64,000 nucleotides of DNA. Source: Tatumella citrea. GTDB lineage: Bacteria; Pseudomonadota; Gammaproteobacteria; Enterobacterales; Enterobacteriaceae. Below the pieces are notes generated by a model that was not told the DNA's origin, made no database searches, and worked only from the letters and a program-made list of their open reading frames with translations. Of the stretch, positions 6,986 to 16,319 are shown in pieces (the first letter of the stretch is position 1; the number at the start of each line of letters is the position of its first letter). The stretch spans positions 310,001 through 374,000 of the forward strand of contig NZ_CP015579.1 of assembly GCF_002163585.1 (NCBI RefSeq), in the 5' to 3' direction. The position numbers were made by a program, and so were the translations under genes.

Positions 6986-7918
6986 ATGTATTATCCTTAT
7001 TTTCGTGGGAAACAATTTGAACTGTTGGCTATTAGAGACACTGCTAATGTAATGGCTGAGGCAGGTTTTACTCCAATTATAGAGCCTGTGAGAGAGGCTC
7101 TCAATGGTCTTGAGCGAACACTGAAAACAATAAAAGAAAATGATGGTAGGGCTATTGTCATCATTAATCCGGCATGTGGTGATCACTCTACCGATGGACA
7201 AAGTATAGCTCAATTATTAAAAAATGAATTTAGTAAGTATGAAAAAATTTCTGTAGGAATACTTCTTGATAAGAGTATGACTATTGCTAAGGTTGATAAT
7301 CTCCTTCATTCAGATCTCGTTCATGAAGTCACCTTTATTCATGCCGGGTTTGATGAGCCAAAAGCTTTACATGAAAGATTTGGGGATGGATACAAACATG
7401 TATTTATTTCTAACTATTGTTCTAAAGCTTATCGAAAACATTTTTCGGGTTCAGAAAGAATTTTAATTAAAGATGGCTTTGAAAAAAGACGAAATGCTGA
7501 CCATCCCGATTCTGAGTTCTTTTCAGATCTTCATCTTAATTATGAAGAAGAGGGTATGAATGGTTTTGGTGATTTCTTAATTGTTGGTGATGAATTTAGT
7601 GAGTCCGGTGGCCCTGCGTATGCGGTTGCTATTCATCTTACTTACATTAATACGAAGCATGAAGATGAAATGTACATCTATCATTTTGTTTCGACAACAC
7701 GTGATACACCGACAGACCCAGCAGGTAAGTTCGCACAGTCCCTTGATAAATTAATGACTGCTTTAAATTCAGGCAAATCCATGTTGCTTGAAACGTCGGC
7801 TATCAAAGAGTTTAGGCGATTACATAATCCGAGTCACTTCCCTGGTTTAGGGACAGTTAAAAAATTGTCTATGATTCACCATATAGAAACCCTAGCCGAT
7901 TTCATGGATGGTAAATAA
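6986..7918 (+). CDS. sce7725-family ('beta protein'-like) protein
   Basis: A 310-aa protein of the sce7725 family, which shares its opening with 'beta family' proteins: YYPYFRGKQFELLAIRD (2-18) then GFTPIIEPVREAL (28-40). The fold is probably an alpha/beta barrel-like enzyme with strands such as AIVIINPACGDH and SVGILLDKSM. No catalytic activity is known to me for the family. It is placed between the nuclease-like gene (6-bp gap) and the RES gene, and its 3' end adjoins the latter's start, indicating a co-translated unit. I infer it is a sensor or partner of the nuclease. It could equally be an enzyme acting on a nucleotide or metabolite. Confidence 0.7.
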   Translation: MYYPYFRGKQFELLAIRDTANVMAEAGFTPIIEPVREALNGLERTLKTIKENDGRAIVIINPACGDHSTDGQSIAQLLKNEFSKYEKISVGILLDKSMTIAKVDNLLHSDLVHEVTFIHAGFDEPKALHERFGDGYKHVFISNYCSKAYRKHFSGSERILIKDGFEKRRNADHPDSEFFSDLHLNYEEEGMNGFGDFLIVGDEFSESGGPAYAVAIHLTYINTKHEDEMYIYHFVSTTRDTPTDPAGKFAQSLDKLMTALNSGKSMLLETSAIKEFRRLHNPSHFPGLGTVKKLSMIHHIETLADFMDGK

Positions 7919-7919
7919 T

Positions 7920-8945
7920 ATGATCAAGTGCTGCTGTGCGAGCTGTTTTGGGGATAATGGTTTAAAGAAAAATATCATACCTTCACTTTCCCCAGATTTT
8001 GGTGATTGTTCGTATTGTGGTACCAAAGGTATTGAGATTATTGAGCCTCATGCTTTATTTGATCATTTTAGTTCATTGATAAACATCTACGAAAATCATC
8101 CGAATGGTAAGAGTCTAGTTGCACATTTGAAAGAGGATTGGAAGCTATTTTCACATCCTCTTTTAGATGAGGCTCATGCCAAAGAGTTATTAGGTGATAT
8201 ACTTGATGATGGGAATGTTGTTAGAAAAACCTTCGTACTTTCTGATAGTTATAAGAGTGAATCTCTCGCATTATGGGATCATCTTTGTCAGGAACTCATG
8301 TATGAAAATAGATATTTTTTGAATAAATCACTTGATACAGATAGGCTTGGCGAGTTATTAAGTTTCCTTGCTTTAGATGATTTTTCTAAAATTTGGTATC
8401 GAGCCCGTATTTATGTAGACGATGCTGCTTTTACGATAGACAAAATGGGAGCGCCCCCAAAGAGATTAGTTAGTCATGGGAGAGCAAATCCTACAGGTAT
8501 ACCGTATTTATATCTTGGATCTAAACCAGATACAGCTTTGTCTGAAATTCGACCTCATACAGGTGACAGAGCTTGTGTCGCAGAGTTTACTCTAAGAGAT
8601 AATTTGACTCTAATAGACCTAAGAAACCCTCGTGAAACCGTTTCACCGTTTTTATTAACCGATCCAGGTGAAATGGGTAAAATGCTTGCAGATATACCTT
8701 TTCTTGAACGACTTGGTTATGAACTAACAAGACCTGTATTATCTAAAAGTGCAGCCCTTGATTATATTCCAAGTCAATATATATGCGAATTTATTAAGAA
8801 AACTGGCTTTCATGGAGTACTTTATAGTAGTTCTGTAAGTGAAGGAATCAATCTTGCTCTTTTTGATCCGTTAAATGCGACTGGCGGCAATGTAAGTATT
8901 TATGATATAGATAAAGTTGAAGTTAGTGTAAGCAAACAAGATTAA
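7920..8945 (+). CDS. RES-domain protein with N-terminal Cys-rich region
   Basis: The RES domain occupies about residues 155-340. It has the Arg in KIWYRARIY, the conserved GRANPTGIPYLYLG, the Glu in TALSEIRPH, the strand ACVAEFTL and the Ser-containing YSSSVSEGINLALF near the end. RES enzymes degrade NAD+ by phosphorolysis and act as toxins. The N-terminus has Cys clusters (CCCASC and CSYCG) that may bind zinc, then a helical HEPN-like region. ATG 7920 is preferred over ATG 7908 because GGATGG lies 8 nt before it and the protein then opens with the Cys motif; the gene slightly overlaps or abuts the sce7725 gene. As the last member of the trio, NAD+ depletion is a plausible killing output (inference). 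Confidence 0.8.
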   Translation: MIKCCCASCFGDNGLKKNIIPSLSPDFGDCSYCGTKGIEIIEPHALFDHFSSLINIYENHPNGKSLVAHLKEDWKLFSHPLLDEAHAKELLGDILDDGNVVRKTFVLSDSYKSESLALWDHLCQELMYENRYFLNKSLDTDRLGELLSFLALDDFSKIWYRARIYVDDAAFTIDKMGAPPKRLVSHGRANPTGIPYLYLGSKPDTALSEIRPHTGDRACVAEFTLRDNLTLIDLRNPRETVSPFLLTDPGEMGKMLADIPFLERLGYELTRPVLSKSAALDYIPSQYICEFIKKTGFHGVLYSSSVSEGINLALFDPLNATGGNVSIYDIDKVEVSVSKQD

Positions 8946-9104
8946 TATACTCTTTGTTCGATTATCACCAGTCGGGACTGATGGTATCAATGATGGTATC
9001 ATGCCCAGCATGATAAGTTTTACTCTCTTAAGATCATAAGGATAGTCGCGATGTTCGAGTACGGCCTTCGCACCATATAAAACAGTTTCCTTTTCTACTA
9101 ACAT
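8871..9104 (-). pseudogene. Probable 5' fragment of an unrecognised gene at the island boundary
   Basis: The first 35 or so codons on the minus strand look protein-like (MLVEKETVLYGAKAVLEHR, then DYPYDLKRVKLIMLGMI) and follow AAGGAAC. After about 8990 the frame turns into low-quality sequence that overlaps the 3' end of the RES gene. I suggest the original gene was cut when the RES operon arrived. It lies 125 bp downstream of the 163-aa gene on the same strand, in the type VI secretion debris. I do not recognise the family, and it may be chance coding. Confidence 0.3.
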
Positions 9105-9229
9105 CTGGTTATGTTCCTTCTCTTTCTTATAATAACCAATGCTATGCCTGTGATAATGCTCTATGTTTTTTCCATCATTCCCCTAATTTCCCTGGCGAAA
9201 AACAGCAAGCTCTCACGCTGGCTATGTCC

Positions 9230-9721
9230 TTAAAATGGTGACGCAGTAATATATATCGGAACATAATATATCGAGCCGCGGATAATATAAGGCGCAGGGC
9301 TTCTAAAAGTATAAATCTTGCCCTTTACAGATAAATAAATCGCACCATTTTCAACCTTATCTAAAGCATCCTTATCTTCGGTTATCATAAAAGGTGATAA
9401 ATTGTCTTTCAGACTCACTTTAAACTCTTTATCATCTTTCGATGAATCATACAGGTAGAAACGGTATGAGAAATCCGTGGTGACTCCTGCGCTGGCTTCT
9501 GTTATATACAGATTTACCAGGTTATTAACCTTCACTTTTCTGACGATTTCTTGTCCTGGAGGTGAGAAGTGCCATGCCTTATAAACCACAAAAGAAATTG
9601 CCGCCAGTAGAATAAAAGTAAATAGCTTTTCTTTAAATCCGGTGCGTTTTGCATAGTCTGTGCCCATCCTAATCCATAATTGATCGTCCGGAACATCTGC
9701 GTAGGGAGCGGACCAAACCAT
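9230..9721 (-). CDS. Single-TM protein beside type VI secretion remnants (163 aa)
   Basis: A 163-aa protein with one membrane segment (about 33-50, LFTFILLAAISFVVYKAW) after a 32-residue cytoplasmic start, then an extracytoplasmic beta-rich domain with YRFYLYD and a C-terminal YYVPIYITASPF. It sits directly behind an hcp remnant on the same strand. Small single-TM proteins of this shape often follow orphan hcp genes in enterobacteria (DUF6201-like in my memory), and one may act as an immunity or accessory protein. The join with the hcp remnant is abrupt and no ribosome-binding site precedes the ATG, so its real 5' end may be missing. Confidence 0.5.
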   Translation of the reverse strand: MVWSAPYADVPDDQLWIRMGTDYAKRTGFKEKLFTFILLAAISFVVYKAWHFSPPGQEIVRKVKVNNLVNLYITEASAGVTTDFSYRFYLYDSSKDDKEFKVSLKDNLSPFMITEDKDALDKVENGAIYLSVKGKIYTFRSPAPYIIRGSIYYVPIYITASPF

Positions 9722-9845
9722 CGGTAGGTAGGCTCAGATTATGGGAAAATCCTGTGACCTCAATGTTCCCCTCACGGTCCTCAACATCAACAGAACCTTT
9801 AATATCACCATCATCTTTAAGTCATAAGTAAGCCGGAGTAGCCAT
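9715..9845 (-). pseudogene. hcp: hcp remnant (type VI secretion tube protein)
   Basis: The minus-strand frame from ATG 9845 reads MATPAYL, stop, LKDDGDIKGSVDVEDREGNI, then EVTGFSHNLSLPTDG. This is the Hcp N-terminus, whose family form is MATPAYLWLKDDGG and so on, so a TGA (9822-9824) replaces the expected Trp codon 8. Similarity ends after about 43 codons, where the 163-aa frame begins. Hcp forms the tube of the type VI secretion system and normally has about 160 residues, so this copy is both nonsense-mutated and truncated. No other secretion-system structural gene is in the window. Confidence 0.8.
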
Positions 9846-10244
9846 GTTGTTTTTTCCTTTATGTTGTTATTAATATCCATAATGAAATTGTACTTAACCG
9901 GGAATAATGAGTAAATGAGGATGGCAGGGAGGTTATTTGTGTTAAATTAAACTGTAGTGCGAATTTCTCAAATATATTGCATCTTCTGAAGGATATGGGG
10001 GTAATTAACAGATTCTATTACACGAAAGTATTATTATGAAAATCTAATATGATTCTCAATTTATATCCCTGGTGCGGGAATATTTATGCCGACCATTGAG
10101 AGGCTTTAAGATTTAAAATCACGAAAGTGTACATCAAGTATGTTTTAATCAATGCTAATATAATAATATTTACTGTAACTCAATTTTTATATTTATTGGA
10201 TATATTTTCAATGATATATGATCTGAAAATAAGGAAGTTCAGTG
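9846..10244. other. 399-bp AT-rich intergenic stretch
   Basis: Lies between the divergently oriented hcp remnant and the DUF2778 remnant. I see AT-rich sequence and possible promoters but no gene, repeat or RNA that I can support. Confidence 0.3.
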
Positions 10245-10409
10245 ATGTTAAACGGAAAACTTATTCTCAATGGATCTAACATCCCCCCTTTAATCTTTCC
10301 TGGTATGGGAATCTTCATGGCGTTCTCTGGCAGCGGCGCCTACATAAATCATCCCGGATGCTCAATATACCCTTTCCCGGTCTTCTCTAATTGCCTATCG
10401 AAACACTAA
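10245..10409 (+). pseudogene. N-terminal remnant of a DUF2778 (Tlde1-like) type VI effector
   Basis: A 54-codon frame: MLNGKLILNGSNIPPLIFPG, then MGIFMAFSGSGAYINHPGCS. This resembles the N-terminus of DUF2778 effectors such as Tlde1, L,D-transpeptidase-like enzymes delivered by the type VI system that attack peptidoglycan; the typical pattern is a short beta hairpin, 'PGVGxFxAFSG' and 'N-x-x-x-C'. The catalytic His/Cys region is missing, since the frame stops after VFSNCLSKH. An hcp remnant 400 bp away supports the assignment. Non-functional by truncation. Confidence 0.6.
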
Positions 10410-10564
10410 GCGGCCAGCTGATAGTCACAGGCCACCTTGTGTAACTCCACCTGCCACTGATGGTTTTTCTTTTCCATGAGGTTAAATGATTTCCTGTACT
10501 GCTTGTTAATCAGCCTGATACCCCTGTAAACAACACAGCGAATCCGAAGGACTGTCACATCTAT

Positions 10565-10661
10565 ACAGCTTTTATGCTGTTTTTTCACAAAACAGCTTTA
10601 AGGCTGTATTTTTCTTTTACAGCTTACAGGGTGTAATGTATTAAAACAGTGTCTGGTCTGT
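10565..10661 (+). promoter_or_regulatory. Four HipB-type operators at exact 27-bp spacing
   Basis: Four 16-bp palindromes of form ACAGC-N6-GCTGT lie upstream of hipB: 10565-10580 (perfect), 10592-10607 (perfect), 10619-10634 (one mismatch) and 10646-10661 (ACAGT and TCTGT arms). Starts are spaced 27, 27 and 27 bp. E. coli hipBA is also controlled by four palindromic operators bound by HipB dimers, although with a different sequence. The most promoter-proximal copy ends 30 bp before the hipB ATG, fitting autorepression. The first copy followed by T6 also resembles a weak terminator. Confidence 0.8.
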
Positions 10662-10691
10662 ATTATCATCGATCATCAGGATAAATAGCTT

Positions 10692-10997
10692 ATGAATACT
10701 GCTTATCCGCTAAAAACTCTCAGTCAGCTACGCCTGTTACTGATTGGTTTTCGTAAAGCGAAAGGTCTGACGCAAAAAGATCTGTCTGAAAAGTTAGGGG
10801 TAACGCAGCAAACTTATGCCCGGCTGGAAGCAAACCCTGCCAGCGCCAGTATTGAGCGGTTGTTCCGGGTATTTAGTTTATTGGGAGTTGAAATGACACT
10901 TTCCTCCGGGCCGTTGAATTCCAGGTCTGAGCCATCTTCAGCATCCGAAGAATCAATTCAGTCAGCAGATTCACCTGCCAGACGGGAACAATGGTGA
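10692..10997 (+). CDS. hipB: HipB-like XRE-family antitoxin/repressor
   Basis: A 101-aa protein with a Cro/XRE helix-turn-helix at about residues 12-65 (LRLLLIGFRKAKGLTQKDLS, then KLGVTQQTYARLE). The C-terminal tail after residue 75 is Ser/Glu-rich and probably disordered, as in HipB, where the tail governs stability. HipB binds HipA and represses the operon. Four matching palindromes stand directly upstream. Its stop lies 4 bp before the hipA start. The protein is intact although its partner kinase is broken. Confidence 0.85.
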   Translation: MNTAYPLKTLSQLRLLLIGFRKAKGLTQKDLSEKLGVTQQTYARLEANPASASIERLFRVFSLLGVEMTLSSGPLNSRSEPSSASEESIQSADSPARREQW

Positions 10998-11001
10998 TGA
11001 T

Positions 11002-12330
11002 ATGCCACGGGCACAGCAACGTTTAGCGGTATAGATGAATGGGATCCGGACCGCAACCCGGGAAAAGATCCGCGGTGAAGATGTATTGCATTACCTTCCG
11101 GAATGGATAACGGACGAGCAGGGAAGGGCTTTATCACTTTCGTTGCCTTTCACTCCCGGAAATCAGCCCTGGCGAGGTGATGTTGTCCGCGATTATTTTG
11201 ATAATTTATTGCCTGACAGTCACAGTATTCGTCGGCGTTTAGCGATGCGCTATCAGGCTGAAAGTTCTGAACCTTTTGACCTGTTGGCTGAACCGGGACG
11301 CGACTGCGTTGGTGCTATCCAGTTTCTTAAAATTGATGAAGAACCCACGGATTTATTTTCCGTCAATTATCGCCCACTTTCTGAAGCCGAAATTGCCACT
11401 ACGTTGCGTAATACTACGGCGACTTTTTTACCAGGTCGCCAGGACGATGCCGGGGATTTACGATTATCAATTGCCGGTGCGCAGGAAAAAACAGCCTTAC
11501 TGTGGCATCAGCAACAGTGGTGTTTACCCGAAGGTAATACACCGACCACGCATATTTTCAGGTTGCCGCTTGGATTGGTGGGAAATATGTGAGCTGATAT
11601 GAGTACTTCAGTCGAAAATGAGTGGCTGTGCTCTTCGCTGCTGGATCATTACGGGCTCCCGGTTGCCAATACTCAGATCGCACAGTTTGAAGATCAGAAA
11701 GCATTGATTGTCGAGCGTTTTTACAGAAGATGGTCAGGGGATCAGCAATGGATCATTCGGTTGCCTCAGGAGGATATGTGCCAGGCTTTGGGGGTTTCTC
11801 CACTAAGAAAATACCAGTCTGATGGCGGACCGGGTATTTCCGATATTATGGGGGTACTCAGTCATTCAGATAGTGCAGAGCAGGACAGAGAGCAGTTTTT
11901 CAGAGCCCGGATTATTTTCTGGCTAATGGCCGCCACTGACGGGCATGCCAAAAATTTCAGTATCGCAATCGGACCACAAAGCCGTTATCACCTGACTCCT
12001 CTTTATGATGTTTTATCAGCGTGGCCAGTGACTGGACACGGTAATAACCAGATTGCCTGGCAAAAATGCAAGCTGGCAGTGGCGGTTCATGGCAGCAGTA
12101 ATTATTACCAGATTTACAGAATTCAACGACGGCACTGGATTCATCATGGTGAATTAACCGGATTAGGAAGAGGTCATGTTGAGTCCATCATGGATGACAT
12201 TATTAGCCGAACATCCGGAGTCATTGAGCGCGTCGCTGCATCGCTTCCGGATAGCTTTCCTCATCAACTGGCCGACTGTATTTTTGAGGGTATACAAAGA
12301 CAGTGCGGGCGTCTGGCCGGAAAAGGATAG
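11002..12330 (+). pseudogene. hipA: hipA toxin kinase interrupted by two in-frame stop codons
   Basis: Reading one continuous frame from ATG 11002 gives a full-length HipA (about 443 codons). TAG at 11032-11034 replaces what is normally Trp (MPRAQQRLAV-stop-MNGIRT), and TGA at 11590-11592 falls after LPLGLVGNM, where E. coli HipA has a Thr in its phosphorylation-loop region. The rest follows E. coli HipA closely: DYFDNLLPDS, GRDCVGAIQF, IAGAQEKTALL, the kinase loop RLPQEDMCQALG, and ATDGHAKNFSI with the catalytic Asp. HipA phosphorylates glutamyl-tRNA synthetase to cause growth arrest. The intact frames 11035-11592 and 11599-12330 are its pieces. Probably inactive. HipB remains. Confidence 0.85.
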
Positions 12331-12558
12331 AGATCGGTACCCGCAATCATCTGCCCGGGATATCTGTGGCTTCCGACAGAATACGTAGTCGTGGGCCGAC
12401 GGAATATCTCAACATATGTTTGATTCACTGCGCGATACCCGAAGGCTATCAGTGTAAATAAATTGTTGCTTTCGCCATCATGGCATGGACAATACTTATC
12501 CATACTTTGCATTTATACCAATTAAATCAACAGATTTATGAAAGATATGGGATGAGCA

Positions 12559-15500
12559 ATGGACAGTAATACTAAAGGATTTACTTCATACTGGCGAAAT
12601 ACGTTAGCGGATGCAGACTCCGGCAAAGGGGCATTTAAGTCCGACGATACAGATAAACTTAGTCAGTGGCGGGATGCCGAAGGCGGGCAGTTAGAGGCGG
12701 AGTTTGTCCGCAAATGTTTTGCCGGTGAAGATGCCAGCGTAAAAACGGTTGAACTGATGCTCAGACCGCAAGTCTGGATCCTGCAACGCCAGCACGGTAA
12801 ACAACTGGCCGGCGGAATTCCGGAGGTTGTTACCCCGTTACTGCTTTCTGCCCGGCTAAATCGTGAGGGTTTTCTACTCCCCGCCGCTGCTGCTACCATC
12901 CCGCGTGATCTTCTGGAACCTCTGCCGCAGGGCGTGTTCTCGGTGGGAGAAATGGCTCAGTATGACCAGTACCTCACCACTCACAGTTCAGAGCCTTTTG
13001 CCAGTGAACAGGAGCCTGAACCCGGGAATGAAACTGAAGAACAGCAGGCGCAGCGACATGCCGGGTATCAGCAGCGGTGGCAAACATACCTGAAACAGTC
13101 AGACGAAATGTTAGCGCACGTGGCAGGCCATTGGCTGGCAACCCACGAACAGTATGAGCGGGCCGACTATGGTCTGGTGACGAAAGAAGCGCTGGCTGGC
13201 GGTGCCGGTTTTCATATTCTGGCAATGTACGATCATTTGCTGAAATCTAAACAAGAGGTTCCGCTTTTATCACGCTTTGCCGCCACAAAACCGTCTCCCT
13301 CTGAGCCGTTGCTGGATGACAATGCAAAGTTTGCTCAGCGGCTGGGGCATTCGGGAGATAAGTTTCCTCTGGCGATGGCCCAGCGGGATGCCCTGAGCCA
13401 TTATCTGACCCAACAAACCGGCGATATACTGGCCGTCAACGGGCCGCCGGGAACCGGCAAAACAACACTGGTTCTGTCAATTATTGCCACTGAATGGGCC
13501 AATGCGGCACTCAACCAGACCGAACCGCCCATAGTCATTGCCACCTCAACCAATAATCAGGCAGTGACTAATATTATCGAAGCGTTTGGTAAAGACTTTG
13601 GGGCGGGCAGTGGCGCGATGGCTGGGCGCTGGCTGCCAGATTTGCAGAGTTATGGTGCTTATTTTCCTTCTTCACGAGGCAAGGCTGAGGCGGCAAAAAA
13701 ATACCAGACCGAAGACTTTTTCAACCGTGTGGAATCTCCGGCATATACCGAAACAGCCCGGGCTTACTATCTGCAAAAAGCCCGCCTGGCGTTTCCGGCC
13801 GGGGAGTGCCAGTCCGTTGGGCAGGTGACTGAACTTCTGCATCAGCAGTTAACCCACCATTCGATACGGCTGCAAAAAATCGCACAGCAGTGGCAGGTAC
13901 TGCAGGATACCCGAAAGCAGCTCAATGCAATGAGCAGTAATCCTCAGCACTATCTCGCTTCTCAACAGCAGTTACTGCTGGATACTACCCGTGAGATCGA
14001 GCATTTAACCCGTGGCCGGAAAAAATGGCAGGAATATCGTGCCAGTGAATCGATGATCTTTACCCTGTTTGGCTGGCTGCCCGCAGTACGTACCCGCCGT
14101 GGTTACCAGATCCGACTGTTGCTTGATGAGGTATTCGGTCACCGGTTGGCAGAGTTTCATGGCAGGTTGCCGGAAGATGTCGATGCTTATCTTGAAGGGT
14201 TGATCGTCAGGAGCCAAAAAAATCAGGCCGGATATCAGCAACAAATTGATCATGCTCAGCAAATGATCACTCTGGAAAAAGATGCGGCGGCGGAATGGCA
14301 GGAAATTGGCCGTGAGCTGGGCTATTCCGGCAGCGATGAACTGAGCCTGGCAAACGCCGACGAACTGGCTGATACACAAATCCGTTTCCCTGCATTTTTA
14401 CTGGCTACCCATTACTGGGAAGGGCGCTGGCTGGAGGATATGGCTGCTATCGATAATCCTGCTAAAGAAAAAGGCCGAACCGGGGCAAAAAGTGTACTGG
14501 CCCGCTGGCAGCGCAGGATGAAACTCACCCCTTGTGTGGTGATGACTTGCTATATGCTGCCTAATCATATGAAAACCAGCGAATATGCCGGCCAGGGCAT
14601 GCCGTTTGATAAAAGCTATTTTTATAACCTCGCCGATTTACTGATAGTCGATGAAGCCGGACAAGTATTGCCGGAAGTGGCGGCTGCCTCTTTTGCGCTG
14701 GCGAAAAAAGCGTTAGTCATTGGTGATACCGACCAGATAGCCCCGATCTGGAGCAGCACTCCGGCGATAGATATTGGCAATATGCTGGAGGCAGAAATTC
14801 TGCACGGTGACTCGCAGCAGCAACTGGCTGACACTTACCGACTGATCGGTGATTCAGGTAAGAGTGCGGCCTCTGGCAGTGTAATGAAAGTTGCCCAGTT
14901 TGCTTCCCGTTACCATTACGACCCTGATCTGTCGCGTGGCATGTATTTGTACGAACATCGTCGCTGCTTCGATAATATTATCGGCTACTGTAACGAACTT
15001 TGTTACCACGGCAAGTTACAACCTAAACGGGGCGTGCAGCAAGACGCACTATTCCCGGCAATGGGCTATTTGCATATTGACGGACTGGGCCAGCAGGCTA
15101 ATAGCGGCAGTCGTTATAACAGCGTTGAAGCAGAGACCATCGCTGGCTGGCTGGCTGAGAATAAGCAGCAGATAGAACGCCATTACAGGAAACCACTGCA
15201 TAGTCTGGTTGGCGTAGTGACCCCGTTTGCGGCACAGGTGAGTGCTATTAAGGCTGCGCTGGCTAAACACGATATTGTTGCAGATGGTGGTGAACACTCC
15301 CTGACAGTCGGTACCGTGCATTCACTTCAGGGGGCTGAACGTGCCATTGTATTGTTCTCTCCGGTCTATTCCAAGCACGAAGATGGTGGCTTTATTGACA
15401 GCAGTAACAGCATGCTGAACGTTGCTGTTTCGCGGGCCAAAGACAGCTTTCTGGTGTTTGGTGATATGGATTTGTTCGAGATTCAGCCGCCATCCTCGCC

Positions 15501-16077
15501 GCGAGGGTTACTGGCAAAATATATCTTTGCATCTGCCGCCAATGCCCTGCAATTTGAGTTACCTGAACGAAAAGATTTAACCGACACTCATACGCTGATG
15601 ACCACCCTGCATGGAGTGGAAGAACATGATGATTTTCTTAACCGTTCTCTGGCCGGTGTCAGTCGCAGTATCCTGATTGTGTCGCCGTGGCTGAGATGGA
15701 GAAGGCTGGAACAGACCGGTTTTCTGGCCTCGATGAGTCAGGCGCGGGCCCGTGGGGTGAGTATTACCGTCGTCACAGACCAAAGCTTTAATACTGAAGA
15801 TGATGATGCGACAAAATCTCTGGAAAAACAGCAATGGCTGGCACAGGCGATGACAAAACTTAATGATATTGGAGTCAGTACCCGGCTGGTCGACCGTGTT
15901 CACAGTAAAATTGTGACTGGCGATGATGCAATGCTATGTATCGGTTCTTACAACTGGTTCAGCGCAGCGCGGGAAGAAAAATATCAGCGTTATGATACGT
16001 CGATGGTACATCAGGGCGAAGCGGCGAAAGCTGAAATCAGGGCAATTTATACCAACCTGGAACAACGTTTTATCTGA
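12559..16077 (+). CDS. SF1 helicase-phospholipase D fusion, Mokosh type II (MkoC)-like
   Basis: An 1172-aa protein joining an Upf1/COG1112-type superfamily 1 helicase to a C-terminal phospholipase D nuclease. Walker A is GPPGTGKT (about 295-302), Walker B is LLIVDEAGQ (about 694-702), then GDTDQIAP, a helicase motif with [18 protein letters not shown] and NVAVSRAKD. The PLD part (about 1030-1160) has a single HxK motif, [10 protein letters not shown] (His1115, Lys1117), followed by GSYNW. Single-chain RNA-helicase/PLD proteins of this size define anti-phage system Mokosh type II. The long insert between motifs (about 370-640) is helical. It is monocistronic, lies at the end of the defence island, and is followed by a strong hairpin. 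GC content is near that of the chromosome, unlike the AT-rich systems to the left. Confidence 0.8.
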   Translation: MDSNTKGFTSYWRNTLADADSGKGAFKSDDTDKLSQWRDAEGGQLEAEFVRKCFAGEDASVKTVELMLRPQVWILQRQHGKQLAGGIPEVVTPLLLSARLNREGFLLPAAAATIPRDLLEPLPQGVFSVGEMAQYDQYLTTHSSEPFASEQEPEPGNETEEQQAQRHAGYQQRWQTYLKQSDEMLAHVAGHWLATHEQYERADYGLVTKEALAGGAGFHILAMYDHLLKSKQEVPLLSRFAATKPSPSEPLLDDNAKFAQRLGHSGDKFPLAMAQRDALSHYLTQQTGDILAVNGPPGTGKTTLVLSIIATEWANAALNQTEPPIVIATSTNNQAVTNIIEAFGKDFGAGSGAMAGRWLPDLQSYGAYFPSSRGKAEAAKKYQTEDFFNRVESPAYTETARAYYLQKARLAFPAGECQSVGQVTELLHQQLTHHSIRLQKIAQQWQVLQDTRKQLNAMSSNPQHYLASQQQLLLDTTREIEHLTRGRKKWQEYRASESMIFTLFGWLPAVRTRRGYQIRLLLDEVFGHRLAEFHGRLPEDVDAYLEGLIVRSQKNQAGYQQQIDHAQQMITLEKDAAAEWQEIGRELGYSGSDELSLANADELADTQIRFPAFLLATHYWEGRWLEDMAAIDNPAKEKGRTGAKSVLARWQRRMKLTPCVVMTCYMLPNHMKTSEYAGQGMPFDKSYFYNLADLLIVDEAGQVLPEVAAASFALAKKALVIGDTDQIAPIWSSTPAIDIGNMLEAEILHGDSQQQLADTYRLIGDSGKSAASGSVMKVAQFASRYHYDPDLSRGMYLYEHRRCFDNIIGYCNELCYHGKLQPKRGVQQDALFPAMGYLHIDGLGQQANSGSRYNSVEAETIAGWLAENKQQIERHYRKPLHSLVGVVTPFAAQVSAIKAALAKHDIVADGGEHSLTVGTVHSLQGAERAIVLFSPVYSKHEDGGFIDSSNSMLNVAVSRAKDSFLVFGDMDLFEIQPPSSPRGLLAKYIFASAANALQFELPERKDLTDTHTLMTTLHGVEEHDDFLNRSLAGVSRSILIVSPWLRWRRLEQTGFLASMSQARARGVSITVVTDQSFNTEDDDATKSLEKQQWLAQAMTKLNDIGVSTRLVDRVHSKIVTGDDAMLCIGSYNWFSAAREEKYQRYDTSMVHQGEAAKAEIRAIYTNLEQRFI

Positions 16078-16090
16078 TGCAGACCCCTTG

Positions 16091-16115
16091 AACCTGCCCG
16101 TCTGCCGGGCAGGTT
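16091..16115 (+). terminator. Hairpin after the helicase-PLD gene
   Basis: AACCTGCCCG (16091-16100) and CGGGCAGGTT (16106-16115) form a perfect 10-bp stem with loop TCTGC, 14 bp after the stop codon. The T-run is short, so termination may be partial. Confidence 0.6.
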
Positions 16116-16319
16116 TGGCTGATAAAAGCCGTTAACTGTCACCCGAATCCGCTGGTTTTCCTGCCACTAACGGCCCTGAACTCCGGTTCACCTGGGCCTC
16201 TCTGCTGACGCGGGTTTATTGCTCTTCCTGACCCCGCTCTCCTCTCCAATTTGTATAAATGCACAATATGGTCTCAACTATAAGCTGATGCACTGAGCAG
16301 TTTAGCGAGTGAGGTTTAT

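Noticed and set aside
10406..10588. 60-codon minus-strand frame upstream of hipB
   Set aside because: It starts at GTG with no ribosome-binding site, overlaps the DUF2778 remnant and the first hipB operator, and has no recognisable composition.
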